The translations under genes were made by a program, and so were the position numbers. Shown in pieces: positions 52,198 through 64,000 of a stretch of DNA of 64,000 bases. The stretch comes from Viscum album. Taxonomy: Eukaryota > Streptophyta > Magnoliopsida > Santalales > Viscaceae. A model generated the notes under the pieces. That model did no database searches, had not been told where the DNA came from, and saw only the letters and a list, made by a program, of their open reading frames with translations. Position 1 is the first letter of the stretch; every line of letters starts with the position of its first letter. Location: assembly GCA_963277665.1 (NCBI GenBank), contig OY728165.1, forward strand, positions 1,759,532,772-1,759,596,771, in the 5' to 3' direction.

Positions 52198-54429
52198 AAT
52201 TTTCAATTCTCAAAAATGTCGTATTTTAGAAACTTCTTCATGGAGATCTTCCCAAAATCATGAATATATAAAATTCAATGATAATTCAATTATTCAATGT
52301 AATGTGATCAGAATAGAAATCATACCAAGTAGAGAATCTCAATGATCATGAAAAATGATACCTGATAAATTGTATTAAAAAGAAAAGCATGGAGAATAAT
52401 TATTAAAATGTGAGAAAATAATTAAATTTTTTAAAAATGTCACTAACATTTGAAATATGTGTGTGATAACCAATTGAATAATTTTTTTCACTTTCTATCC
52501 AGTAAAAATATGTTACTTAAATTTTTTTATCCATAAATGATTTCATCTACTAAAACATACATAACCGTTTTCAATTGAATTTCAAGTCCAACTGACTTAT
52601 GACTTCAAAAATTACAACTTTGATATCTATAATTATATATCCCCATATTCTGTACATTTCATTACTCCCATAATTATTATTATTATGTATTTTTTTAAAT
52701 ATTTTACTTATAAAAAACTCTATAAACATTACTCAACTCTTGTTTGATCTCCTCATTACACTAATTGTAATAGCTATAATAAGATCAATGTTCAAGGATG
52801 ATTCGTTATTGACAAACCCAACAAAGAACCCAATTTTGTGTGTTTTTGTTTTTTATTTTTTTTTATTTTTAGGGCATAAAATAGTTTAATAAAAGTTACA
52901 CACATATAGTTCAATATAGTATAGTAATGAAAACATCTAATAAAGAATGAATGGATCAAAAAAAGATTTTGTAAAAATAATAAATATTAACCTCTCTTAT
53001 ATTTACCTTCTTTTGAGTATGAAAATTCACTCTTCATAGTTAGGTGGAAATATGTGTGGAGATATTATGTGACCTATTTTCCCATAAACTACTCACAAGA
53101 AGGGTACATTTATCTCAATGTTTTAGAAATGAAACAACTCTCAATATCATTATCAAAATACATACTTACTTGAAAAAGGCACACCTCAATATCAATTTCA
53201 TGTTAAAAAACACATTTCATCAGTGAATGTTATTTAAAATTATAAAATAAATATTAATAAGTAAATTTATAATGAATTTTCAATACTTTACATGGTTATG
53301 TGGGAAAAAATGTAAATTCATTCATGATAGTGTGATGGGAAATAGGGTGGGGGTAGGGAGGAGGTAAAAATAATAAACATCAAGTAGAAAAGGGAAATAG
53401 AAGAAAGATGATGAACATTACTCACTAACACAAGAATGTGCCCACCCACCACACCTATAGTTTATAGTTTTATCCCCATATTCATTTTGGTATAACATTG
53501 AAATATATATTTAGTTTAATCATATTAAAAAAGTAATTGATAATCAGAGGTATGTTTTGACTTAATAGAATGAAACATTGAGTTAATCTCCAAAATGTTT
53601 CTCACTAAAGAACCTAAATGAAAATATTAAGAACATAACATAATAAATTTATGGAAATGAAATTATTATATATATATAATGATAAAGGAAAATTAATGAA
53701 GGATAGATCATGTATTAATCCACTAAGTGGGTCCTAGGATTTGACAGCCTCTAGATAAGATGTTCGAGTGGGTTAACCCCAATCTGATCATCAGTGGAGT
53801 TACTTTAAGAAGAAATACAAGAAATTAATCACTCCATATTACAATTCTTATTTATTATTGAATAATCCATGGATATAGTCTGGTAAATTCACCCCCATTT
53901 TAATGAGACACAACTTACATGGTGGGGGTAGGAAAAATAATGAGTCCCCCTCCTTCTTGGTTTCCACATACACATCGTCATCATCATTCTATAGTTCTTG
54001 ATTTAGGTTCTATGAATCAATGGTATCGAAGGTAAAGTCACCGTGTAATCTAGTTTCATTAAAATTAAAACATGAAGACTCAATATCAATTTTTTCCATT
54101 TCAATGTTGGGATATTATATCCCGATTTTGTATAAAAAATTCACACTGTTATCCTATTACTATCCGTCTAATAAATGTATCACATGTTTTAAGGACTGAA
54201 TGTTACTGTACGAGGTCACTGATCTCATCTAATCCCAAAACAGTATCAACCCTTGATGGGGAAAATTATTTTATATGCTTATGAGCATCTTCGATGGTCA
54301 TTGGATCTTCGTTGATAAAAATATAATCAATTATTGAACATTGATTGGAATTTTATAGACCACTACATCATTCAATATGTGATTAGTTTCCTAGAATATA
54401 TATCAAGGATGATAAATAAGAACTGGGAT
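52198..54429 (-). other. Athila internal region, RT not readable
   Basis: RT, RNase H and integrase should lie here on the minus strand but no motif is convincing. The region is too short for all three (2.2 kb), so part has been lost. It contains a short (TA)n near 53667 and a G-rich run at 53343-53363. Confidence 0.35.
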
Positions 54430-54875
54430 TATTTGGAAGGAAATAATTTTATAAGGGGGCATGAATATATCAATTGATTTAAGTCAAAGTGAATAATTCT
54501 ATTTCGATGGGTGCTTCCTTGCATCAAGGATGTCGAACTAAAAAATGGTACCACCAAACACCATAGATAATGTGCCATTATTGGAATTAATTATGGTATT
54601 GGGGGTTTTACAGAATGTCATCCGCAATATAATTGGGTCATTTCAAATAATACTATAATCACCCATTTTAAGCACATAAAAATCAAGAGGGAAAATTGAA
54701 ACATTAACCCATAAGAGAACAGTCTCTAACACACTAGTAGGGTGTGTCATACTCCGAATTTTTAGTTCAATAACAATTAAAATGAGATTCAATTCATGAA
54801 ACTGAAATGAAAATGAAATCGACAAGGGCGTCACATTTATAGAAGCTCCCAAATGCAAAATTGCAATGGAAAGTT
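54430..54875 (-). pseudogene. Athila-type retropepsin remnant
   Basis: The minus strand reads HLGASINVTPLSIS, matching the Athila PR start 'D-L-G-A-S-I-N-x-M-P' with the catalytic Asp as His. It continues 'THPTSVLETVLLWVN' and 'FPLDFYVLKMGD', then after a stop 'NDPIILRMTF' and 'GTLSMVFGGTIF', then 'FDILDARKHPSK'. All follow the Athila order 'Y-P-x-G-x-x-E-D-V-L-V', 'F-P-x-D-F-x-V-L-D-M', 'P-I-I-L-G-R-P-F', 'G-x-L-x-x-x-x-G'. This is the strongest evidence for the clade. Confidence 0.82.
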
Positions 54876-54879
54876 AATT

Positions 54880-56940
54880 CGGCCCAATGGTGTTGCAATT
54901 GAGAATGTTGCACAAACATTGAATTTGATTAGAAGTGATTTCTCAATCAAAGATGATATGTGCCTTTGAATATCACCTTTTCATCACCTTTATTTCACTG
55001 TTTGTGTGCACACATCTCCATTATAAACATTGAGTGTTGTGGATTTTACATCATGGAATAGATCATGGGGATTTTAAGATACACTTTTTTGATAGATTAA
55101 GATATTTCCTTATCAACATGCGGTTATTTTTGATTCATTGGAATGGTGGCACATTGGGGAAATGGCAGAGCAATGGTTTGGCTACTGGGACATCAAATGA
55201 AATGATCATTCCTTTAACAAGGTTTATTTGAGGTCCATCTTTTCACAATTAGAGCATTTTCGATGATTGAGATAGTTTGTTCCTTTTGAGGGGATGACTA
55301 TAATTTAGGTTAAATTTGGATTTTATGTTTTTTTCAAATATGAAAGGTTATGGAACTAACATTCCCCTTATCCATATGGTCAACTAGTGGTTCAGATGGT
55401 AGTTTACCCGACCCATGAATTTTGATTTTCCCCCATGATGGTGAGTTTTCATAATTGGGTGTTTAGGACTAGTATGGATTCTTTTGAGGTTTTTTCGAAT
55501 TAGATGAAATTTTCATCCATTTTTTTCATCAGGTATTATATGCCAGGATTATGATTTTTTCGGGTTTGCTAGGAAGTCTGTTATGGTAGTTGATGATTTT
55601 TGTGTGGTGTTGGTGGATGACTACTCTATCCTTGTTGGTTCCATGGTTGTTGAGGTTGGTTTTAATACACCCATTTCCAATAATATTGGATCAATATCCA
55701 CCCAGGGTTTGGCAGAGAGTATGATTCCTTCCAAATGGGTTGGTTATAGGGGAAACATTAAAATATTTCCTGAAAACTATAAGATGATTCTCTTAGTATA
55801 TAGAATTGGTATGAATAATTTGATTCAGTAGAAAATATTTTAAACTGGATTGGAGGAGGATATTAGGATTTCCCATGGAAAAGTGAATACTTTCGGAGAA
55901 GTGTACTTATATATTCAATTTTTGTGCCCACCTTCTACTCAAACTCAGAATATTTCACCACCTAGACACCAAAAATATGAAAACTAAACCATAAACTAAT
56001 TTTTTGTTCATTTTGTGCCATTTTTTTAATGAGGGTACTTTTAAATATTGTGGTTTTTCCAAATAGAACAGAACATGAAGTAGAATCAAAAATTCTGTGA
56101 TCAATTGGAATTAATCCATCATAATAATATTGGTTTAAAATTTGATTACCAATTATGTTTTATGGGAAACATGATCATAGACATTTAAATAATTCGATGT
56201 ATTCATGAAGTGTTTCCTTATGTGATATCATGATTCCACAAATTTCATTCCTTATAGATTATTTTCAATAGTATTTGAAATATTCTTCATGAAAAAAAAA
56301 TTTCATGGATACCTAACATGTAATTGGGGAATCAATATAACATAAAAAATCATTTTATGTGTGTTGTAATGATAAAGGGAACACCATAAGATTTACTTAT
56401 TCATCATCTACATTTATAGGATTTAATTTTTAACACATAGTGTGATATTATTTTATGTACTTATGTGGATCATCTCCCCCGAGTCCTTGAATTATTTTAT
56501 AGAATTGAATTAAATAAGAATTTAATCAATATTAGGTGCATTGCCTTATCATTAAATATATATAGGATGGGTCTCTACATCAGGCGAGGTTAGTTATTTT
56601 AATGTCCAATTAATTTTAGCTACATTATGAAACAATTATTTTGTCTCAAAATAAGTTCTAGAAGAATTGGTGTTTTGGGAAGACTTAATTTTTGGTGTGT
56701 CCTCCTTCAAAGGGTTATCCTGTGAGTCTTGGTGTCACTGAAAAATGATCCTCTCTAGTTTGGGTTCGAAATAAGGTAAATTTTCTAGAGTAAAATTCAT
56801 TAGGAATAGAACGTAAAAAATATATGAATCAGAACACAAAAATATATGTAATCATGGAAGACAAAAAAAATAATTATTCCAAAAAATTATTAAAATATTA
56901 TAATAACACTATAAACAATAGCACAAAAAACCAAATAACA
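54880..56940 (-). other. Athila gag side, not readable
   Basis: Gag should lie here on the minus strand, but no block can be recognised. The 82-codon plus frame at 55583-55831 is antisense to the element; it has no family match and is not called as a gene. Confidence 0.35.
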
Positions 56941-56944
56941 TCAT

Positions 56945-56962
56945 AGTAGTGGTGCCAAAATT
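56945..56962 (-). other. Primer binding site, Athila type
   Basis: The minus strand reads TTGGCACCACTACTATG. Compared with the classic Athila-type site TGGCGCCGTTGCCGGG, nearly every difference is a transition, as expected from long methylation and deamination. It abuts the inner end of the right-hand LTR. Confidence 0.55.
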
Positions 56963-58475
56963 TGACCACGTTTTCATGGAAATCCAAATTTATTTTAATT
57001 GATAGATGATTTTAAAGTGTAGGTAAGACTGTAGGCCATCTTTGAAGGAGTGATAGATGTTTAAAATGTGTATTTTATATTATATTTACTAAATGATTGG
57101 GTGGTTCTGAAAATAGTTAAAAAATGAATTAATTAAATAGATTATTAATTGATAAATAAATGTGGTGCTTTTATAATTACGAGATAAAGAGTTAATTTCA
57201 TAATCACTACACATCTTTTTTGGTTTATTATTTTAAAAAATACACATGGTTTAATGGAATCCCTTCGTTGAGGGTTTTCATGATATTGATTCACCTCTTG
57301 CCTCTTAAAATGATGCATAAACAACCACCCCTAGAGAAAATAGTCATATGTTCAAGGTCTACAACTCATGAATAGAGTGATGAATTTTATATAATTTATA
57401 TATCTCATTTATGGGTATGAGAAAACGAATTCATATGTTTTCCAATATGAACAACCCAGGATTCCCACGTGAAATGTCAACCCAATCGGTGATGGTATAA
57501 AAAGTGTCTCACTTGATTAAACAAAACCAAAGCATTCAATGAAGAAGCATCTTAAGAAAAAACTAAATTAAATGTCTGAAAAAAATTACACAAAACTTGT
57601 AGAATAACATGAGTTAGCACTCCAAAACCATGCGTGTGTAGCTTCCATGAAATGAGCATCAAACATTTATCTTACCATCGAGAAGAGGAAGAGTCTCGGG
57701 TGGAACATTTACATCATCCATGATCCCCGTATGAGTATTGGTGCCTCTAAATATTTATGGATGAGGATATAAAACCCTTTGGGTCCCCAAAATTATAGAG
57801 AATTTCTCTTAGATTGAATGTACAATTGGGGTGTCGAAGGTTCCAATTTATATTCAATATGGATGGTGGTTCTGGGAACCTAGATATTGAGAAATAGCTT
57901 TGCCTATGGTTTTGAGTGATCACACACCCTTATCCCACCTAGGAAAAAAATAAAAAAAATACCCACTTATTTACTATCAATAATTAAAATATAGAATAAT
58001 ATGGAAAACAATACCCGATATATGGATGATATGTAGAAAAAAATCACTTTAATTAGATATGATTCTCTAGGAAATCTATTTATATGGGCCTCCTAATGGA
58101 ATTTTTTTTATTAGGTGTCATCCGAAGAGTTATATCCCATTGAATTTTGGATATTCTCACATTATTTCATCCCAATTTAATGTGTTTATTATCATAAGAA
58201 TTAGTTTGAGTCTACATGTGTTCTAGGAATCCTACATAATTTGGCCCATTTTTCCTCAACATCATCATGAGACATCCACGTTACATACAACTACAATGAG
58301 AACACAAAAACAGTGATATATATCTTTTTAATTGCGAAAAAATTAAATTATAGAATGAATCATGATGTGAAAGTTTTTATTTTTTATTTAATTTACAAAA
58401 CAAAATCAGTTTAATAAAGGGGTCTAAGGGAGAAATTAAATAATGAATAATGGTCTGAATAATATGTTGTTGACT
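56963..58475 (-). repeat. 5' LTR of Athila element (right copy)
   Basis: Partner of 50670-52197, about 1.51 kb. On the minus strand a TATA-like 'gggttttatatcctc' lies near 57767-57781, possibly the old promoter. Confidence 0.75.
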
Positions 58476-60234
58476 CAATAGAAGATGCTAACATTGTGCA
58501 TGGGGAATGTCAATACTGAACTCTTTCCCAACCTCATCACTCAAAACTTCACATGTGAATTATGGTTTTTCCCTAACAAAATTAATATACTATACGAATA
58601 CTTATTGAAATCTAAGAATGAATGTCCACTACCTCTTCCTACGATTTTAAGAAGTACCAGAAACCTAGAGAAAGTAACATATGTATAGGTAGATGATCTA
58701 CAACTGATAGAGGTTTTTCTAGTAGGGCCTATCCCAAAGCAATATCCATGTGTGTAGCAGCCTCGTATTGCTCAACCTCACCCATTACATAATTGATATG
58801 TTGATCCTTATCAAGAATGAATACATTGACAAGAGAATGTGGCTCTATCCCCTCATCAGGATCCACCACCAATTTATGGATAAGATCCTATATATCCACT
58901 CTATGATAGAATAAACTATAACTATTCGTTTATTAAATCATGGGTTCCTTGTTATTTATGAAGTTATTTGGAATTGGGGATTTTGAAGCTTCTAGAGTGC
59001 AGGATTCCACATGAAGTCGAGCTAACTGATCTCCATGACCTCTACCCTTACCACAATATCCATGGAAATATCATAAAAATATTCTATCCATTCATATTTT
59101 GGCTTCATAACCAAGTGGAAATCATGGTGGTCAAACTAGGAAATATGTTGGTGTTAGTGAAACATTTCGTTGCTATAACAGATATTGATAATGACAATGA
59201 AGGTGAATGTTTGCAGGTTTCCAACCTCGGGACAAGAAGTATGAGGACTGGGTGAACCTCTCAGTATTCACTCACACCCACGACATCATCTATTCCTACA
59301 TTGGCAAAAACAAACATCCTGATGTCACCATTCCATCTATAGAAACATGTTATTCATCCACCTAATATACATCTATGTCTCATAAGAGTAGGAACTGGTA
59401 ATGTAAGGGAAAGAAGAACCCCCTAGTGCCAAAGCCATCCCTTACACTCGGTAACCTCATGAACCCAAAGATGGGGATTTCGACCATAGTCTACCGAGAG
59501 TTGGAATATTCCTTTGATTATGGGACAATGTATGCCATTTTTAATACCATTGAGTTAGTGGATCCCTACATAGTCCCCGATGATAATGAACATCATCCAT
59601 TATCTTTGTGTCCTTATGACTGATTCCCTATATTGGATAGTCAAATAAATACAAACCAAAAACGTTATTAAATCAATGTTGTTGATGCTATGGAGACCAA
59701 ATATAAAGTTCTAAAAATATCTAAATGGGAAATGCTATTAAACCCCTTTCTATCAGGTATGCCACCATAGCTAACCACGCTAGCTGAATTGTAAGAACTC
59801 CTACATCCTCATCGTGATCGGTCACGCCTAACTGGAGGTTGGCCTTATCCAATTGATAGTTACCTAGTGGTGGTTCTGGGTGTGTTACTTGATGAGAATT
59901 AGGAAATTACTACCATAATACTGAGTTTGGTGGCTCATTCATTAATTCCCATCATGCTTCAGTTTTAAGGATAAACCCACTATTTGGTAGAAATGTGTCT
60001 CTGGAATGGATGTACAATGTGATGAAGCACATATCACACATAACTATGAATCCCTCTATCATTGAGGAAATCCTCCTATCATTATAGATGCATGAGGCTA
60101 TCATAGAGGCCCAAAAACCCCTCCTCGAGTTTGAGAAAGAATTTATAGCCACATAGAAAATTTATACTGAGGGTTTCAAGACTGAATAATGTCGATTCGT
60201 CATTTAATTCTATGATGAAAAATAGGGATCCATT
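58476..60234 (+). pseudogene. Unrecognised coding relic upstream of Tat PR
   Basis: Plus frames at 58485-58688, 58968-59255 and 59426-59623 (65-95 codons) lie where Tat gag or the gag-PR linker should be. None shows a zinc knuckle or other diagnostic motif. Assignment to the Tat element is from position and strand. Confidence 0.4.
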
Positions 60235-60430
60235 AATCATGGGAACCTTTTCCCACTATACATCATTGGCCAGATCAATAGAGTGGATTTATGGATCTTT
60301 TTAGTCAAAATAGGTTCCAGATCAATCTTATCCCAAATCAAACAATATGTAGGTTGGGGATGACTGTTGCAGATCTGAGTCCCTCTGACCTAAAAATTCA
60401 GATTAATTATATGGTCTAGTATAGAACATG
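60235..60430 (+). pseudogene. Tat retropepsin remnant
   Basis: The frame reads 'PLYIIGQINRVDLWIFLVKIGSRS', comparable to 'P-L-Y-I-x-x-x-(I/V)-N-x-x-x-x-x-x-(I/V)-L-V-D-x-G-S' of Tat PR. The catalytic Asp is Lys. It lies about 1 kb before RT. Confidence 0.5.
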
Positions 60431-61384
60431 TTGAAAAATCCAGTTAATGACCCATTATTTTTGATTAATTAAAATTTAAGAATTCTTGGTTTTCTCATTG
60501 GATAACATATAAACCACATTTATAAGTATAACCTTGCATCATTTTCATGTAGTTGTTACCTCCTCATGTCAACAATGCCTCATGTAGTGCCTCAATGGTC
60601 ATGTAGGAAATCATCAGGGTGATGTGTCCCCCTTAAACTATTATGATACCCTCTATATGGATGAATGTATATTACAATATTGGAAATATACGGTTCATAC
60701 CAATGAGGTTGAGAAGACCACCATTGCTACTCTCTTTTTGATATATTTGGATGATGATTTCATCCTCATGATTTACCAGTTGGAGGCTAAAATGCCAAAC
60801 AAGGGAAATAACATTTTCAGTTCTAATATGAAAAGGCGTCTCATCCCAAATTACAAGGATCATTGGAAGATGACCTTGTACTCTTACATAGGTCATCCCA
60901 GAGTGGTATCATAATATCTTACACTTGTAAGGTATTGAGATGTTCACATCATGAATACAACTATATGTCATACTCACCAGTTCTACTATGCTGGGTTAAT
61001 TAGACACAAGACATCCTATCACCATGTCATTGATGTCAGGCACAAAGCCCATTGTCAATGTTTGAATGGGATGAGTTTGAAAGCCTCTAAATTCTTGTAT
61101 TGAGTAGATAAAGTGCCTCCCATGTAGTATTACACATCATCCCATGATGATACCAGTGTTCCGTTATAACTATTCAGCTCGAATGATCCATCTTCTCATA
61201 ATTCCCCAGCCTCAAACAATGAAAAATTTATCGAATATTCTCCTCCTACATTTGAATAGGGTGTATCTTTCACCACCGATGAGATAGTTCATGTGAACCA
61301 TGGTACTGGGGATGACCCAAGGCTAATATTGACCAATTAATCCATGCCTCTGAACAAACCACACTATTTTTTTTGAATTCATTA

Positions 61385-62290
61385 AGTAGCTCCATGATAT
61401 ATTTTCTTGGAGTTATGATGAGATTCCATTAATAAACCCTCATTTAACCTTCAACAATATTAGTCTCCTAGTAAGTAATCATGGGTTCAAGGATAATCCC
61501 AGGAAGGTGAATCCTTATCATAGTACCTTTGCTGAGGCCAATGTTGATAATTTTATCAAATACAACATCATCATGATGTTTCAGTAACCCAATTAGAAAA
61601 CCAAAACGTGTCCCATTTATGAATAATAGCGTAGAGATATTAGTATATATTGAATTTTTTTGTCTCAACAACAAATATCCAAAGTATTATTTTCCCCATA
61701 GAGGGAAGAAGCTATTGATTGATTCCATATCAAGTTTCTAGGATCTCTCCTTCAAGGATAGATAACCTGGCTATAACAAGATCTCTATGGCCCCTTAAGA
61801 TGAGGAGTCTAAAATTTGTTGAGAACCATAAGGGAACTTCTACTATCAGTTAATTCCTTTCATTTTGAATAATGCATGATCCACATATTAGTGGTCCATG
61901 CACTAGACCTTCAAAACCAATCTTGAGGACGCTGGTGGTATTCTATGTGGATGATTTGGTTTTCAAATCCTACCAAAATTAGAACCATATATGAATTGCT
62001 GAGAAAGTGTTTGGATTCCTCTAATCCTAGAATCTGATTTTAAACCCCTTGTTGTGTCAATTTAATGTTACCTCTAGGATGTTTCTCAAATTCATTGTTA
62101 GATATAGTTTCATCATGATCAACCAAGAGAAAATCAAAGCCACTAGTCAGATTACTCCTCCGATCAACCTTTGGGGTCTTCGAGGCCTTCATGTCCATTT
62201 GGTTTATATATTCCTATTCATCAAAAATCTAGTCAGCTATTGTATGAAAATTTCCAGTCTCAAGAAGAATGGTTTTGTCTACTAATGTGT
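61385..62290 (+). pseudogene. Tat reverse transcriptase remnant
   Basis: In order: 'LHDIFSWSYDEIPLINPHLT' near 61390-61450 (Tat: D-x-F-A-W-S-Y-x-D-M-P). Then 'PGYNKISMAP.DEE' near 61768-61810 (S-G-Y-N-Q-I-x-M-x-x-x-D) and 'QLIPFILNNA' near 61845-61880 (M-P-F-G-L-K-N-A). Then 'VFYVDDLVFKS' near 61930-61970 with both Asp kept. Last comes 'FIVRYSFIMINQEKIKA' plus 'LRGLHVHLVYI' near 62090-62210 (G-I-x-x-x-P-x-K-I-x-A-I, L-x-G-x-x-x-x-L-x-R-F). Several frameshifts and stops break it. Confidence 0.88.
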
Positions 62291-62476
62291 TGATGAGTGA
62301 AAGGATCTATTTGAGGTAATTATGTTGTATCTACTGCATCTTATACTCTTAATGAAACATATATCGAGGAAACCTTTTGTCCTATATGTTCCCACTCTCG
62401 AATGATCCCTCAGTACCCTTCTCTAAAAAAATAATGAAAAGTGGGTATAAAAATGTTTATAATATCATAGTTTCAT
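62291..62476 (+). pseudogene. Tat RNase H start, truncated
   Basis: The frame continues 'YLLHLILL', then 'SRKPFVLYVPTLE', like the opening 'Y-L-x-x-P-P-x-L-x-x-P-x-x-G-x-P-L-x-L-Y-x-x-x-x-x-x-A-x-x-x-x-L' of Tat RNase H. It stops at the chromoviral LTR terminus at 62477. Confidence 0.6.
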
Positions 62477-62575
62477 TGTCACGAACCATCCTAGTGGGGC
62501 CTGGGACATGACTCCCCAATCCCTCCTCCAATAGGCCAGGGGATGGGGATCAACATTCACTTCCATATAAGTATG
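62477..62575 (-). repeat. LTR 3'-end fragment, Tekay type
   Basis: About 100 bp that reproduces the terminus of the solo LTR at 36778 (tgtcacga.cc, ggggcc, catgact.ccc, taggccaggggatgg). It marks the junction with the Tat pol. Confidence 0.8.
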
Positions 62576-62619
62576 GGACTGAGAAACAAACATTGTTAGT
62601 CTTTCCTCCCTTCTCGGCC

Positions 62620-63010
62620 TCCAAAACTGACATCAGATGTCCTGGTACATCTTTTCCACAGCTGGATTTTCCACTAGAGGAGATGTGTAACATTTCTTAA
62701 TAACCTTCTTTTGCAATGGAACAAGTACTATTTTTCATCATATGAAAAGGACCACATTCTCCCCATAATGTGAATATCCATCAGAATCATTCCATGTGGA
62801 CATTCTTCCATGTAGGGTATCACAGTTGGTATCACAATGTTATTCCTACATTGCTTGCTATATGAGTTGAGGTGTAACAACTGTCGAATAGAGTTATGAT
62901 CCTCCGTATCTATCCACTAAGGATAGCTATGATGATGACAACTTCTTTGAATCCTTGTTCAACAACTGCGAACTTGATATTCTGCTGAGAGAATCTCCCA
63001 CCATGTTACC
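62620..63010 (-). pseudogene. RNase H end and integrase start
   Basis: The minus strand reads PRMGNMVGDSLSRIS (pattern H-P-G-K-A-N-V-V-A-D-A-L-S-R), then, through stops, 'VPLQKKVIKKCYTSPL', then 'VEKMYQDI.CQFWRP' (pattern H-P-G-x-x-K-M-Y-x-D-L-x-x-x-F-W-W-P). RNase H upstream of this is deleted, and so is integrase downstream of the zinc-finger start. Confidence 0.72.
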
Positions 63011-63059
63011 CATCCTAGGATTTAGAAATTCTCAAATTCATTATGCTGGATGATCATTA

Positions 63060-63990
63060 TACATCAGCTCTATCACAAGTTCAGACCTTCTGATTGAATA
63101 TATACTTGAAAATCATGACATCAGGGAGGATATCCTTGAGAAATTAGGTATGAATATCTAAAAATAACATTCTTTCCAAAGGAAGATTGACACCTCTGGC
63201 ATTCTCCTAGGTGTATCCCCTTCAAACACTGCTTTATCATTGGTCAGGTCCACAACCACTCCATAGGTTGAGATAAAAAGTCCAAGAATGTGGACCACAT
63301 GAGTCCCTAACCAGATATTCGAGTGTTTTCTATAAATATAGTGCTATAAATGTATGTAGAGAACCATCCATAAGAGTCTCACATGTTCCACCTCAGACAC
63401 CGAGTACACAAGGATATTTTTGAGGAAGCATACCAAAAAAGTATCTAAGTAAGGTTGAAATATCCATTTAATGAGTCCCATGAACACAGATGGGGTATTT
63501 TTCATGCCAAATGGAATCGCCAAGTACCCATAGTGACCAAAATGAAATCTGCAATCCATATTCAATATATCCTCTTCCTGTACTCACAACTTGTGATAAC
63601 CTAATGAAAGGTCAACCTTCGAGAACCATCATACCCCTATCAACTGATTGAAGATTTCATTGATCCACATTTGGGGATATTTTTTCATCATGATCACCTA
63701 GTTCAAGCGATGGTATTCCACAAACAACATAAATATCCCATCATCCGTTTTGGAAAAGAGAACATGGGTCGTCTAGTGTGGAACATTATGTCTCATGAAG
63801 CCCTTTATATGAATGCCCTTGAACAATTCCCTCAGCTCATGAATCTTTACATCACCCATATGATATGTTGGTTTAGATATCAATGCCACACTGGGGTGTT
63901 AATCAATTCATAAGACTACCTCCATATGGGGATTTAATCATGGAAAATATTTGGGGAATACATCCTCGTGCTCCATAACTACTGACGTGA
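63060..63990 (-). pseudogene. Reverse transcriptase remnant
   Basis: The minus strand reads 'YGYLAIPFGMKNTPSVFMGL', 'WIFQPYLDTF' and 'NILVYS'. These are close to 'Y-x-Y-x-V-M-P-F-G-L-T-N-A-P-x-x-F-M-x-L' and 'V-F-x-P-Y-L-D-x-F', and the active site FIDDILVYS appears as FLKNILVYS, with both Asp lost. It continues 'HILGLFISTYGVVVD' and 'IFIPNFSRISSLMS' at 63080-63270. This is the best preserved RT on the minus strand. Confidence 0.85.
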
Positions 63991-64000
63991 ACTGGAAACT

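Larger units (their letters stand above)
50670..58475 (-). mobile_element. Athila-type Ty3/gypsy element, minus strand
   Basis: Two direct ~1.5-kb repeats (about 50670-52197 and 56963-58475) flank an internal region with an Athila-type retropepsin on the minus strand (54430-54870). A decayed TGGCGCC-type primer site lies beside the right-hand LTR, so that is the 5' LTR. LTR length fits Athila. The internal part is only about 4.8 kb, shorter than a full Athila, so the element is internally deleted. Plus-strand blocks on both sides suggest it landed in a Tat element. Outer ends are known only to within about 20 bp and no target duplication could be shown. Confidence 0.72.
58476..62476 (+). mobile_element. 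Tat-clade Ty3/gypsy element, plus strand, broken at both ends
   Basis: The plus strand carries a PR-like block (60235-60420), a well-readable RT (61385-62290) and the beginning of RNase H (to about 62410). The RT wording (DIFSWSYDEIPLI, YVDDLVFKS) belongs to the Tat lineage, which includes Ogre-like elements. On the left it abuts the Athila LTR; on the right it is cut at 62477 by the end of a minus-strand chromovirus. LTRs are not seen. Confidence 0.78.
62477..64000 (-). mobile_element. Chromovirus-like fragment, minus strand, internally deleted
   Basis: The left end, TGTCACGAACCATCC through 'aataggccaggggatgg' (62477-62545), is the reversed 3' end of a Tekay-type LTR, matching 36778-36850 and 10205-10287. 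To the right follow, on the minus strand, the start of integrase (about 62625-62690), the end of RNase H (about 62985-63010) and RT (63060-63990). Most of integrase, the chromodomain and nearly all of the LTR are missing, so at least two deletions occurred. It continues past the window edge. Confidence 0.78.

Overview
This is a nuclear plant DNA window with no host gene I can support. It has no long open reading frame, no rRNA, no functional tRNA and no CRISPR array. What can be recognised is a stack of decayed Ty3/gypsy LTR retrotransposons on both strands, separated by very AT-rich DNA. The families (Tekay-type chromovirus with chromodomain, Athila, Tat), the tRNA-iMet-type primer sites and the strong C-to-T/G-to-A decay all fit a large, heavily methylated angiosperm genome. 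I cannot name the species.

Layout. 1-2550: AT-rich, one (AAT)n microsatellite. About 2560-7101: minus-strand gypsy relic (integrase, weak RT). 7102-17640: plus-strand Tekay chromovirus with 3.2-kb LTRs, iMet primer site, gag, PR, RT, RNase H, integrase and a readable chromodomain; its 3' LTR is truncated. 18261-29048: minus-strand gypsy element with two ~2.2-kb LTRs, primer site and RT. About 29049-30035: a stub with polypurine tract and primer site. About 34400-35730: another minus-strand PR-RT relic. 36778-40574: a complete, GC-rich, much younger solo LTR (3797 bp, minus orientation) of the same broad LTR lineage as the Tekay element, flanked by a perfect 5-bp TAAAA target-site duplication. 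40575-43800: AT-rich with no call. 43800-50670: probable left part of a Tat-like element, weakly supported. About 50670-58475: minus-strand Athila element with ~1.5-kb LTRs, primer site and retropepsin. About 58476-62476: plus-strand Tat element with PR, RT and the start of RNase H. 62477-64000: minus-strand chromovirus fragment, collapsed by internal deletions.

The history reads as nested insertions: Athila into Tat-like sequence, a chromovirus landing at the broken end of the Tat pol, and a late insertion at 36778 reduced to a solo LTR. All coding regions carry stops and frameshifts, so every one is annotated as a pseudogene. Domain calls come from reading translated motifs by eye; no database search was run. 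I found no previously undescribed functional system. The most informative items are the solo LTR with its tandem arrays, the LTR that has both a primer site and a polypurine tract on its flanks, the nested Athila/Tat arrangement and two tRNA-like relics.
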